From Verrucomicrobiaceae bacterium (GTDB taxonomy: Bacteria > Verrucomicrobiota > Verrucomicrobiia > Verrucomicrobiales > Verrucomicrobiaceae): DNA of 64,000 bases. Below, piece after piece: positions 9,555-19,186 of the stretch (position 1 is its first letter; the number at the start of each line of letters is the position of its first letter). The translations under genes and the position numbers were made by a program. The DNA lies in contig JAIXYN010000032.1 of NCBI GenBank assembly GCA_027490195.1, positions 1 to 64,000 on the forward strand, written 5' to 3'. The notes beneath the pieces were generated by a model. The model searched no databases. It saw only the letters and a program-made list of their open reading frames with translations, and had not been told where the DNA came from.

Positions 9555-10658
9555 ATGAAGCTGGCTCTGATCCATCCGCAAATCATTCGTGGCTCCGGCG
9601 TGGAGAACTTCCTGATCGAATTCGCCAAACGACTGGCGGCGGCCGGACATGAGCTGACATACATCACCTCGCTGACGACGCCGGAGATCGGTGCCGCGCT
9701 GCCTGGGCGCTGGGAGTTACTGCCGCGCCTGCGTGGCTCGGCGACAATGCGCATGTGGCATTTCAACCGGCTGGCTCCACGTGCTGCGCTGACGGCTGGT
9801 GTGGATCTGAGCATCGGCTTCGGCCGCACCTGCGTGCAGGACATTCACCGCAATGGCACGGGATGCCACCGGCTCTATGGCAATCTGTTGCCGCTCTGGC
9901 AGCGCTTCAGTGTGAAGCATCTTTATGAACTGCATCTGGAGCGTCGGCTGTATGCGGGCAAGGGGACGCCGAAGTTCGTCAGCAGTTCCGCACGAGTGGC
10001 GGCGCAGTTGCAGGGCGTCTATGGCACCGATGGTGAACGCTTCCGCATCCTACCGCCTCCCGTCGAGACCCAACTCTTCAGGCCAGCGGAGAACCGCGCG
10101 AACACGCGCGAACTCCTTTGCCGCAAGCTGCAAACCGATGCAACGAAGCCCGTGCTGATGTTTGTGTCTCTCAGTCATCGCCGCCGCGGCTTGGAGCCTT
10201 TGCTGGAGGCGATGACGCAGAATGACGCCACGCTCTGGATCGTGGGCAAGAGCCTCAGCCCTGAGCTGAATGAGAGGATCAAGCGCCTTGGTATTGCACC
10301 GCGCATCCGCACCGTGCCGGTGACAAGCAACCTGGTGGAATTGTACCAGTCGGCGGACTGGTTCGTGCATCCCACGCAGTATGACGCCTTTTCCAACACG
10401 GTGCTGCAAAGCATGGCCTGCGGACTGCCCGGCATCGTCTCTGTCATGGACGGTGCTGTCGATCAAGTGCGCAATGGAGAGAACGGCCTGATGCTTTACC
10501 ACCCGCAGCAGCCGAGGGAACTTGCCGTTCGCATTCAAGAGGCGCTAGCCTTTGATGCGCCGACCTGGCAGAGACTTTCCACCACAGCGCGCGAGACGAT
10601 GCTGTCGCTGACGTGGGAACGTCACATGGAAGAGTGGGCTGGTGTGATGGGGGAGTGA
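9555..10658 (+). CDS. Glycosyltransferase family 4/1
   Basis: GSGVENFLIEFAKRLAAAGHELTYIT; YDAFSNTVLQSMACGLPGIVS. Confidence 0.9.
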   Translation: MKLALIHPQIIRGSGVENFLIEFAKRLAAAGHELTYITSLTTPEIGAALPGRWELLPRLRGSATMRMWHFNRLAPRAALTAGVDLSIGFGRTCVQDIHRNGTGCHRLYGNLLPLWQRFSVKHLYELHLERRLYAGKGTPKFVSSSARVAAQLQGVYGTDGERFRILPPPVETQLFRPAENRANTRELLCRKLQTDATKPVLMFVSLSHRRRGLEPLLEAMTQNDATLWIVGKSLSPELNERIKRLGIAPRIRTVPVTSNLVELYQSADWFVHPTQYDAFSNTVLQSMACGLPGIVSVMDGAVDQVRNGENGLMLYHPQQPRELAVRIQEALAFDAPTWQRLSTTARETMLSLTWERHMEEWAGVMGE

Positions 10659-10766
10659 GGCACCCAAACACTCATGATCTGCAGCTCGGACCGGTTTCTG
10701 GGTGCTGGCGAAGCTTTCCCAGAACGAACTGAAGCTCATAAGCACTTTGGCTACCGCCACGCAGGG

Positions 10767-11993
10767 CTACTTCTTCTTCAAGATGACATCGCCGAGGCTG
10801 AACATGGGGCCGTAGATGGCGTAGATGAGGAAGCCGACCATGACGCCGAGAATCAGCATCGTGAGAGGTTCGATCATCTTGTCGAGCGTAGCGGCGAGGT
10901 TGTCGAGGTCCTCCTCATAGTCGTCGGCAATTTCGGAAAGCATTTCGGTGCCGGAGCCGGTTTCGGAGGCGAGTTCGATGAGGCCGCAAAGGTTACGGGC
11001 ATCTGGCCCCAGCCAGTGAGATTCCATGAGGAAGGCTTCATGCAGCGTGCGGCCGACGGCGATGTGCTCGCGCAGGCGAACAAACAGCTCCTTGTAGTGG
11101 TAGTGCCAACTGGCCTGTGCGGTGATGTCGAGTGCGCTGCTGAGGCGGACGTTCGATTCGGTGAGCATGGCCAGTGTGCGGAAGCCGGTCGCGGCGGCGG
11201 ATTTACGCACGATGACGCCGACGGCGGGGATCTTGAGGAAGAGATCCTGCATGGGGCGACGGGAACTGATCCAGCCCCAGTTGGAGAAAAAGACGTACAG
11301 GGCGGCAAAGGGAAGGATGGCAAAGTAAGGCCGGTGAATGAATAGATCCGAGAGCGCGATGAGCACCTTGGTGCCCATGGGAAGGTCGGTCTTGAATGAG
11401 GAGAAAAGGCCGGCCATGGCAGGCACAAGCGTGAAGCTCATGACGATGACAACACCCACGCCGAGTACAATAACCACGGCGGGGTAGATGAGTCCGCCCT
11501 TGAGTTTTTTGATGACTTTGGAGGATTTTTTCTGAGAGACCGCGATTCGTTTGCAGACTTTGGAAAGCTGGCCGGCCTCTTCCCCCGCGAGGATGAGGGA
11601 GAGCATGTCATCAGGGAAGAGCTTGGGAAACTTCGAGATGGCGTCACTGAATTTGTCGCCGACGGAGATGGCGTGGACGACCTCGGCGATCATGCCTTTG
11701 TAAGTGGCAGATTTGACGCGGTTGGTTTGGAGGAGCAACGATTTGGTGAGCGAGATGTTGCGCTCAAGACAGCGGCCGAGACCTGAGAAAAAGGCGGCGC
11801 TGTCATCGGTGTTGGCCTTTGGACTGGTCAGGCGGTGGAGCTTTTCATCAATGCCGGTGATCGTTTGAACCGAGGTGGTTTCGTTTTGCGCGACTCCAGC
11901 GCCGATGAGAGCTTTGTCATCGGTATCCGTGTCCACGAGGGCTTCGGAGGATTTGCCGGAGTGAACGTTGGTTATTTTTACTTTTTTAAGCAT
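10767..11993 (-). CDS. Type II secretion/type IV pilus inner-membrane platform protein (GspF/PilC)
   Basis: Two GspF-like repeats, TM segments, LAGEEAGQLSKV motif. Confidence 0.9.
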   Translation of the reverse strand: MLKKVKITNVHSGKSSEALVDTDTDDKALIGAGVAQNETTSVQTITGIDEKLHRLTSPKANTDDSAAFFSGLGRCLERNISLTKSLLLQTNRVKSATYKGMIAEVVHAISVGDKFSDAISKFPKLFPDDMLSLILAGEEAGQLSKVCKRIAVSQKKSSKVIKKLKGGLIYPAVVIVLGVGVVIVMSFTLVPAMAGLFSSFKTDLPMGTKVLIALSDLFIHRPYFAILPFAALYVFFSNWGWISSRRPMQDLFLKIPAVGVIVRKSAAATGFRTLAMLTESNVRLSSALDITAQASWHYHYKELFVRLREHIAVGRTLHEAFLMESHWLGPDARNLCGLIELASETGSGTEMLSEIADDYEEDLDNLAATLDKMIEPLTMLILGVMVGFLIYAIYGPMFSLGDVILKKK

Positions 11994-12035
11994 GACGCGG
12001 GAGGCTGAGAGATTTCAACTTTGCAACTTCAGGGC

Positions 12036-12584
12036 TCATGGCGGAGCGGTGCGGAGAGCTGTGACAAGGTGCGGCCGGTAGGCCGTGAGGGTCAAGGAGG
12101 CCCCGGCAGCTTTCGTGGAAGGATTTTGCGAGATGTTGATGATGGCGGTACAAAGGGCGGTCTCCATGACGACGCCGTTGACGGTGGTCAGGCCGTTTTC
12201 AACCAGCACCGGATTGCTGAACATGGCCTGCTGTAGAATGGTATTTTGTGACAGAGACGGCATGAGCGCGGTGATCTGCACGGAGGACAGGCCGAGCTGC
12301 CAGAGCCGCACCGTGTTTTCCTGATAGTTGCGTGTGATGGCGACACGGTTGGCGAGCTCCTCCTGCAGCATGAGCGTGGAAGAGAGGCTGACCATGGCGG
12401 AGGTGCCGATGGAAAGGATGGAGGCGGCGGCGAGGACTTCGATGAGAGTGTAGGCTGAGGCCCTGCGGGCGGTTGGCGGTTGTTTGCGGTTGTTTGCAAT
12501 GGTTGGCGATGGTTTGCCAAACCACTGCAAACAATGGCCAACCATTGCAAACCATCGCAAACTCTGGATCCTCGTGTGCTTCAT
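12036..12584 (-). CDS. Prepilin-like (GspI-type) protein
   Basis: ASAYTLIEVLAAASILSIGTSAMVSLSS prepilin-type hydrophobic segment; leader encoded by the 10-bp repeat array. Confidence 0.75.
   Translation of the reverse strand: MKHTRIQSLRWFAMVGHCLQWFGKPSPTIANNRKQPPTARRASAYTLIEVLAAASILSIGTSAMVSLSSTLMLQEELANRVAITRNYQENTVRLWQLGLSSVQITALMPSLSQNTILQQAMFSNPVLVENGLTTVNGVVMETALCTAIINISQNPSTKAAGASLTLTAYRPHLVTALRTAPP
12471..12572. repeat. Inverted decamer array (ten units, exact 10-bp period)
   Basis: ggttggcggt tgtttgcggt tgtttgcaat ggttggcgat ggtttgccaa accactgcaa acaatggcca accattgcaa accatcgcaa ac. Confidence 0.9.
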
Positions 12585-14203
12585 GGTGGTGGGACAGGGA
12601 GGAAGTAGGACTCAAGCCAGGCATCACGTGGCAGAAAGGTGGCGAAGGCAGGGCCGCTATTGGTGGCGGCGGGGACGGCGGGATCACTGTCGCTGGTGAA
12701 CAGCAGCCGGCTTGGATTGGTGCCTCCTGCTGCACGGCGTTTGACGGTCCAGTTGGTCATGACTCCGCCGATCAGGCGCACGTTTTGCGTCAGATTGGAG
12801 GGCATATTAAAAAAGAGTGCCGTGTATTCGTTCACCAGCACGCTGCGCCAGCGAAATTCGGTGCCGCTGATGGGATTGTTGACCCATGAGAGTTCGATTG
12901 GGCGGCCGTTGTCATCCTGAAATGCGAGGACATGCCGGCGGTTGTTTTCGCGTTCGAAGCGAATGTCACGCACCCAGCGGCCTTTGGCACCGTTGGGCAT
13001 GATGGTGATGATGACGGGTTTCAGTGCAGCGGCATTGGCAAAGGCGGCGGCGTTGCTCTGTCCAACGAAGATGATTTGATCAACGACGCCAAAGATGCGC
13101 ATGTTTTTAAGATGCTGGCTGTCGAGTTTGATGAAGAGCACCTTGAGCTTGGTGTCATAACCCGAAGGCCAGCCGGGAGGGGTGTAGGTCGGCGTTGTCT
13201 GCTCGGCGATCCAGTAGGCCTCTGTGGCGGAGTTGAAGACTCTTGCAACATCGATGGTGACGGTGGCCGTGCGGCCGGCGGCGGCTTCTCGATCCTGAAA
13301 GTGCCAGAGCGAGTTGTCAGGATTGTCATTATTACGCACGACATCAAGGTAACCGAGAAAGTTGCTGGTGCCGCTGTTGTCGATGGGGCCGGTGGTGCTG
13401 GGGACGACGGCCATGTTGGATGGCAGTAAGGCCTGGCCATTCAAATCAGTGCCATAAACGGGGTAGGGAATGGAAGGGGGCTCCACCGTCGAGTGCGACT
13501 GGATGTAGAGAGATTTGGTGAGAAAGGGCAGCTGCAATGGGCTGGGAGTGGTGCGGACGAACAACGAAGGCGGGTGGTGAAGGATGGTGCGTCCCTGCAC
13601 GGTCCAGTTGGCATTGTGGCCCGCGCTGCCGGAGCCGGCGTTGGCGTACACATCGAGCTCGGTGGTGACGAAGTCGGGCTTGCGATAGATGCAGAAGACA
13701 TCGCCATTGAGAACTGGCGGCATGGTTTTGAGAAACTCCCAGGCATTGTAGTCATCAATGTTGCCCGCGAGTGCGACGGAGGGGCGGGTGAATTGTTCAA
13801 CATTGATGTAAGTGGCTCCGGGTCGGAGTCCCGTGTGATTGAAGGGGAACACGGTGCTCATGCCTCCAGCCGTGCTGCTGGAGGTGAAGACATTGAGATT
13901 GTTCCAGCCGTTCTTTGTGTTGAATCCACCAATGTCGCTGCCGAGCATGGTGTTCTGACTGGCAGCCATCGTGCTGTTGCGATCAAAAGCCTTGCTGGTG
14001 ATGCACTGCCAAGTCAGGAGACGAGAACTTTCGACGCCGATGTGGCGTCTGCAAACATCCTCCAGATAACTGACCTGCGAAGCGCGTGTGCTCATGAGGG
14101 TGATCCAGGAGGTGACAAAAATGCCGCCGACAATCATGAGCATGAGCGCTGCCGCCATGAGGGCTCCGCGCGTGCTGCGATGATGATGTCGGGTGATGCG
14201 CAT
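12581..14203 (-). CDS. Pilus-associated hypothetical protein with N-terminal TM segment
   Basis: 540 aa; STRGALMAAALMLMIVGGIFVTSWITLMS; located among pilin genes. Confidence 0.7.
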   Translation of the reverse strand: MRITRHHHRSTRGALMAAALMLMIVGGIFVTSWITLMSTRASQVSYLEDVCRRHIGVESSRLLTWQCITSKAFDRNSTMAASQNTMLGSDIGGFNTKNGWNNLNVFTSSSTAGGMSTVFPFNHTGLRPGATYINVEQFTRPSVALAGNIDDYNAWEFLKTMPPVLNGDVFCIYRKPDFVTTELDVYANAGSGSAGHNANWTVQGRTILHHPPSLFVRTTPSPLQLPFLTKSLYIQSHSTVEPPSIPYPVYGTDLNGQALLPSNMAVVPSTTGPIDNSGTSNFLGYLDVVRNNDNPDNSLWHFQDREAAAGRTATVTIDVARVFNSATEAYWIAEQTTPTYTPPGWPSGYDTKLKVLFIKLDSQHLKNMRIFGVVDQIIFVGQSNAAAFANAAALKPVIITIMPNGAKGRWVRDIRFERENNRRHVLAFQDDNGRPIELSWVNNPISGTEFRWRSVLVNEYTALFFNMPSNLTQNVRLIGGVMTNWTVKRRAAGGTNPSRLLFTSDSDPAVPAATNSGPAFATFLPRDAWLESYFLPVPPP

Positions 14204-14214
14204 GACTCAGAGAT

Positions 14215-15198
14215 TCAAAGCGCCGGAAACATCGGCACGGTAAACATGAAGGATGAGCGTCCGGCCATTTGATTGTAGGCCTGACGTGGATCGGTGGAGG
14301 CCAGGGTGTTGGCGATTTGGCCGAGGTGACGGGCGGCTGGATCCGGCCACCAGATGAAGTAGAACGGACGTTCATACGCACGTTTAAAACGGTTGATGGT
14401 GGCGGGCGACTCGCGCAATGCCAGACGCGATGCGCGTTCAAAGGTGATGAAGAGCGGAGTGAAGCCATCCGTGGACCATTGGGAGGCGTTTGTTGGGCTG
14501 GGAATGGAGGGGGGAAAAAACACATCGTAACCACCCATGTAGGTCAGTGTGGCCGGGGTTGTGCTTGAGGTGGCGTCAGCGTAGCGTTTGACGGAGGCAT
14601 GAATGCCATTGGGTTCCGTGGCACCGGTGTAACGGATAAGGTCAATGTCGTAAATGGCGTTGACCTTGAGATAGCCGGAGTACTTGCTGTAGCCGAGCAC
14701 AAAGATGCTGGCGTTCTGGGGGACTGACGTGCCGTCATTGAGCGGATTGCGATAGTCGCGATAGAGAGAACTGGAAACGCCGGCACGTGCGATGATGTGG
14801 GCGCGAAATTTTTGCGGAGTGTCGAGTTCACTATCCGTGCTTGAATTGTAAGCTATCAGGGAGGGCTTCCAGGTGTTGATGCCGTCACGAGGCAGGCAGT
14901 AAACGGCAGTGGCGCTGAGTGTGTCCGTCAGAAACTGTTCACGCAGTTCTTCGGCCAGCGAGAGGGCGCCGTACTGCGGAGCCATGCCGACATCGACGGT
15001 GTTTTTAATGGTGCCGTAAAAGTTCAGCGAACGGGTGCTTCCCAGAGGCACGGCAACCATGGAGGAGACACTTGGCTGGCTCCGAACAAGCGTGCCATAG
15101 GAGACGACAGCGCCGCCTAGGATCACGGCAGAAAGCGCGAGCACCAGCAGGAGTTCCACGGAGGTGAAGCCTCCTGGCTGATGGATACGGCTTTTCAT
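14215..15198 (-). CDS. Prepilin-like protein
   Basis: GGFTSVELLLVLALSAVILGGAVVSYG prepilin cleavage/methylation motif. Confidence 0.8.
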   Translation of the reverse strand: MKSRIHQPGGFTSVELLLVLALSAVILGGAVVSYGTLVRSQPSVSSMVAVPLGSTRSLNFYGTIKNTVDVGMAPQYGALSLAEELREQFLTDTLSATAVYCLPRDGINTWKPSLIAYNSSTDSELDTPQKFRAHIIARAGVSSSLYRDYRNPLNDGTSVPQNASIFVLGYSKYSGYLKVNAIYDIDLIRYTGATEPNGIHASVKRYADATSSTTPATLTYMGGYDVFFPPSIPSPTNASQWSTDGFTPLFITFERASRLALRESPATINRFKRAYERPFYFIWWPDPAARHLGQIANTLASTDPRQAYNQMAGRSSFMFTVPMFPAL

Positions 15199-16064
15199 TT
15201 GGGGGCAGGCGTTGGATTGCCGAACAGCATGCGCACCACGGACTCAACAGCGGGAGAAGCCGGAGGTGGGGCCGAAGGCGTAGGCTCCAGCGGCTTTGCG
15301 GGGGTTGCAGTCATTTGCTGCGCAGGTGCGGGCGAGGAAGGAGCGGTGGCTGGGGGAGGCGCAATCAGGCGGGGCGGAGAAAAGGGCAGCGGATCATCCG
15401 CAACGACTAGCGCACGGGGAGGTGCTGCAGGTGTAGGACCGGCGGAAACCATGGGCGGCTGAGCACTTTGCGGTGCGACTGCTGTATTGGCCGCAGGATC
15501 GCGCAGCGGCATGTCCATCTTGGCGTTGGGGCCCTTGCTGTTTTTTGATTCAGCTTCGGTCTGCCCAAACATCTGATAGCGCACCTGAGGCGAGATGTTG
15601 ATAGGGATGGTCATGATCTTCGGTGGCAGGCCGGTGAGGCGCTTTTCCTGCCAGGCGAGCTCGATGTATAGCGGAGTGATGTTTTTCACTTTCAACTCAA
15701 CCATCTGGTCCGGCAGCACCGGGGGGACAGCATGGCCGGTCTCCAAAATGATATCGCCCAGCAGCACCCGCATGCGTCCGTCCGCCATGCGTTTGGTTCC
15801 TACCACGGGAAGTTTGAGAAGCTTGTCGCGAACGCGGTTCTCCTCGGTGTCACCAGGGGCCTGCCGACTGAGCGCCTCGTTTTCGGATTCAAAGGGGTTG
15901 TGCTCCTCAGGCTTCACATTTTCGGGAGTCTTCTCCTCCGGCAGCACGAGCTGGTATTGCACGCGCTTTTCCTCCTCCTCAGCGGCGGCTTCCTGGGCAT
16001 GGCTGGAGGTAGCCATGAGAGTGAAGATCAGGCCCGGCAGCAGCAATCTGTATGCAAAGTTCAT
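15195..16064 (-). CDS. Hypothetical secreted/periplasmic protein, PilP/GspC-like by position
   Basis: Signal peptide, acidic linker, beta-rich middle; overlaps the prepilin gene by 4 bp. Confidence 0.55.
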   Translation of the reverse strand: MNFAYRLLLPGLIFTLMATSSHAQEAAAEEEEKRVQYQLVLPEEKTPENVKPEEHNPFESENEALSRQAPGDTEENRVRDKLLKLPVVGTKRMADGRMRVLLGDIILETGHAVPPVLPDQMVELKVKNITPLYIELAWQEKRLTGLPPKIMTIPINISPQVRYQMFGQTEAESKNSKGPNAKMDMPLRDPAANTAVAPQSAQPPMVSAGPTPAAPPRALVVADDPLPFSPPRLIAPPPATAPSSPAPAQQMTATPAKPLEPTPSAPPPASPAVESVVRMLFGNPTPAPK

Positions 16065-16067
16065 GGG

Positions 16068-16670
16068 CTAGGATTTTGTGACTTTGGGCTTGGTCTTGGC
16101 CGTGTCTTTTTTCTTGTCTGCATCTGCGGCGGCAAGATCAAAAATCGGTGTTTCAAAAGAGACATCCATCTTCAGCTGACTGCCCGTGCTGCCGCCGGTG
16201 ATCTGCACCACTTTCATGCGAGCAGTGGGCAAACGGCGTTCAATGTCTCCCAGCCAATTGAGCACCTTGGCAAACTCCTCCTCAATGGTAAGCGTGGTGA
16301 TGACGGATTTGGGAATGAGCTTGTTACCCACCGATTGCTTCGATTCGGTCTTGATGGTGCGCACCAGACTGATGCCGCGCTCACGCAGGCTGAGCTGGAT
16401 GGTCTGCTCGGCCTCCTGCTGGGTTTGCACGTGCTCGATGGATGGCAGCCAGGAGCGGAGAAAGCGGCGCACCTCCTCGGTGTTGGCCTTGAACACTGCT
16501 GTTTCAATTTCAGCCGTGGAGCGCTCGTTCTCGGCTGTGACGGCGGCGGTTTCGGCATCCTCGGCTTCGGCCCGTGTTGCGGCCACTTTTTTGTGGATGG
16601 TCAGTGCCGAATACATCATCACACCGATCATCATGAGCAGGATGATGCAGGCAAGTTGCTTGGGATTCAT
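16068..16670 (-). CDS. PilO/GspM-like assembly protein
   Basis: Single N-terminal TM, coiled coil, ferredoxin-like C-terminal region; synteny. Confidence 0.6.
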   Translation of the reverse strand: MNPKQLACIILLMMIGVMMYSALTIHKKVAATRAEAEDAETAAVTAENERSTAEIETAVFKANTEEVRRFLRSWLPSIEHVQTQQEAEQTIQLSLRERGISLVRTIKTESKQSVGNKLIPKSVITTLTIEEEFAKVLNWLGDIERRLPTARMKVVQITGGSTGSQLKMDVSFETPIFDLAAADADKKKDTAKTKPKVTKS

Positions 16671-16691
16671 GCTGGAATGGGGTGGAAGGGG

Positions 16692-17246
16692 TTAATCCGC
16701 CTGGCGGACAAGGGTGGAATGGTATTCGACGACGTCGCCGTTCTTGGTCTGCTGCGGTGAAGCGGAGCGGTAGAGCAACTGACCAAGCGCGGCTTCAATG
16801 GCGGCAAGCTCCATGGAGACCTTGGAGCCGTTCAAATGGATGGTGAGAGCGATGTTGGCGGGCACCTGCTCATTGCGTTCGAGCGCCACCTGGGTGATGC
16901 GGGTGTCGGTCTGCACGGCACGGGCGATCTTGACGGCGATGGGCTGGATGTTGCGGGCACCTTCCATCCATTGGGCGACCTGTTCGGCCTTGGTGGCCTC
17001 GGACTCGAGATCGGATTTTTCATTCTTGAACGCGTCGCGCTCGGTTTCACTGATCGTCTGGCGCTCCTGGGCGTCTACTTTCTGCTTCAGCGCTTTTTTG
17101 TAATTGAAGTAATCCATCGTCATCACGTAGGCACTGCCGACCAGGGCCACATAAAAGATGATGGGAATGGCGCGGAACGTTGAAGGCAGACGGCGCGAGG
17201 TGTCAATGCGCGGCGTTTTGAAATCATGGCAGAGATATTCGTTCAT
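16692..17246 (-). CDS. PilN-like assembly protein
   Basis: Cytoplasmic N-terminus, one TM, coiled coil; lies between PilM-like and PilO-like genes. Confidence 0.6.
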   Translation of the reverse strand: MNEYLCHDFKTPRIDTSRRLPSTFRAIPIIFYVALVGSAYVMTMDYFNYKKALKQKVDAQERQTISETERDAFKNEKSDLESEATKAEQVAQWMEGARNIQPIAVKIARAVQTDTRITQVALERNEQVPANIALTIHLNGSKVSMELAAIEAALGQLLYRSASPQQTKNGDVVEYHSTLVRQAD

Positions 17247-17259
17247 AGGCGTGGGTGGC

Positions 17260-18129
17260 TTAATGTTCCCCGATGATGGTCCAGAGCAGATCATCCTGCG
17301 TGAGATCGGCGGCACCAACCTTCTCAAGATGCAGCATCAGTTCAGTGCGGAATTTGTTGTCATGGCCGTCGCCGACAAAGTACACGGGGCTGCCCTGAGG
17401 GACTTTGGCAAGCAGCGGGCTGATGATTTGCAGGGCGGTTTCCACGGCCTCCGGGCCAAGGCCGCTGCGGCAGCGAATATCACGCCACTGGCCTTCCTGC
17501 TGCACCAGCACCGCGAGTGAACCTTCACATGCGGCGATCAAAACGAAATCCGAAGGGGTTCCCCCCGAACTTGCGCGAAAGATGCTGAGGATCGCATGCT
17601 CCAGCATGGCAAACAGCCCACAGCATACCCGCCCCGGCTTCAGCTGGACTGTTTTGAGCACGTCTTCGGTCACCTTGACCAGTGATTCCTCTACGGCGAG
17701 CAGCAGGCTGGCGGTGGTTTCGGGATGATGGCAGATGGCATAGCGCTTGCCGCGGTCATATTTTGGACCCAGCACGGCACGCGGGTTGGTGCGCAGCAGA
17801 TTCACGGAGTTGTCACCGCGCATGAGGTTGTTTTCGAGGCTGATGATGAAGCGGTGGTTCACAGAAACGGAGCACCAGCCTCCATCCGCCATGCCACGCC
17901 ATTCTTCGCCTTTCAGCGGGGCGGTGTCGGGGAGTTCGCCATCCTGGGAACCACTGTCCTCAAAGCGTCCGCGTTTGTTGACAGAACGCCAGCTCACCGA
18001 GCCGCGGCTGACATTGATAAGAAGAGATTTGCGAGCTTCATAGCGTTTTGACCACGGGACTGCGGAGTCGTCGGGGTCGGCTTTGAAAGCGGCGAAGCTC
18101 AGGACAGATTTGATTTCATCCAACAGCAT
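17260..18129 (-). CDS. PilM-like protein
   Basis: Position directly upstream of the PilN-like gene; weak actin-fold-like character. Confidence 0.5.
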   Translation of the reverse strand: MLLDEIKSVLSFAAFKADPDDSAVPWSKRYEARKSLLINVSRGSVSWRSVNKRGRFEDSGSQDGELPDTAPLKGEEWRGMADGGWCSVSVNHRFIISLENNLMRGDNSVNLLRTNPRAVLGPKYDRGKRYAICHHPETTASLLLAVEESLVKVTEDVLKTVQLKPGRVCCGLFAMLEHAILSIFRASSGGTPSDFVLIAACEGSLAVLVQQEGQWRDIRCRSGLGPEAVETALQIISPLLAKVPQGSPVYFVGDGHDNKFRTELMLHLEKVGAADLTQDDLLWTIIGEH

Positions 18130-19180
18130 AAATTGAGGTCAGTTGTTCTTTGGAAAGGAAGTCGTACACCTCATGTTCGGTGTAGCCGGTTTTGCGTGCG
18201 GTGGAAGGCTTCCAGCCGTCGGCCATACGCATGTTTAAACAGCGTTCGAAGCTCACCATGCCGCGGGTGAAACCTGCCTCCAGCTCCTGGTCCAGGTTCT
18301 TGAACTCACCACGGCGGATCATGCCGCAAACCGAATCATAAGGAAGCAGCAGCTCGTGAATGGGAAAACGTTTGCCCTTGGCTTCGTCAAAGAGCAGGCG
18401 CTGACAGAGAATGCCGCGAATGGAGTCCGCGAAGGAGAGCATGGCGTTTTCCATGCGGTCGCTTGGGATGAGCTTGAGATAGCGCTGAACTGTCTGAGCG
18501 GCGGATGACGTGTGCAGGGTGGCCACGACGACGTGGCCGGTTTCGGCAGCTTGCAGGGCGATTTCCGCCGTTTCGCCGTCACGAATTTCTCCCACGAGGA
18601 TCACGTCGGGTGCTTGGCGGAGGGCGGCACGCAGGGATTTGTTGAAGTCCAGTTCATCCGTGCCGATTTCACGTTGAGAGACCAACGAGGGGATGCCGGA
18701 GGGATAGACGAATTCGATGGGATCCTCAAAGGTGAGCACGTGTTCCTGGCGGCGTTTGGCGCGCTCAAGAATCATGGAGGCAATGGTCGTTGATTTACCA
18801 GAGCCCGTGGCACCGCAGACGAGAAAGAGGCCGTTTTTCGCCTCCAGGAACGCCTTGATGGCGGGTGGCGGCACCATCAGCTTGCTGATGTCAGGAATGC
18901 TTTCTGGGAGCAGACGCAGGACCCAGCGTGGACGTCCCCGTGTGACCATGCGGTTGACACGATAACGGCGCGGTCCGAGCTGAAGCGCGTAGTCGATGCA
19001 GCCTGCGGTGAACTCCAGCGGGCGTTCCGGCTGATAGATGAAGGAGTCATAAAAGAGCTTGCCGTTGCGCTTATAAGTCAGCGCTTCCCAGGGTGTGACA
19101 TAGAAGTCGCTGACCCCCGAATCCTTCGACAGGTGAAGCATCCGGTAACCAAGCTGACTGCGTTCGTGAATGTCTTCCAT
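18116..19180 (-). CDS. PilT-like secretion/retraction ATPase
   Basis: GATGSGKSTTIASM Walker A, TFEDPIEFV, VGEIRDGETAEIALQAAETGHVVVATLHTSSA, ILCQRLL. Confidence 0.93.
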   Translation of the reverse strand: MEDIHERSQLGYRMLHLSKDSGVSDFYVTPWEALTYKRNGKLFYDSFIYQPERPLEFTAGCIDYALQLGPRRYRVNRMVTRGRPRWVLRLLPESIPDISKLMVPPPAIKAFLEAKNGLFLVCGATGSGKSTTIASMILERAKRRQEHVLTFEDPIEFVYPSGIPSLVSQREIGTDELDFNKSLRAALRQAPDVILVGEIRDGETAEIALQAAETGHVVVATLHTSSAAQTVQRYLKLIPSDRMENAMLSFADSIRGILCQRLLFDEAKGKRFPIHELLLPYDSVCGMIRRGEFKNLDQELEAGFTRGMVSFERCLNMRMADGWKPSTARKTGYTEHEVYDFLSKEQLTSIYAVG

Positions 19181-19186
19181 GGTGTT

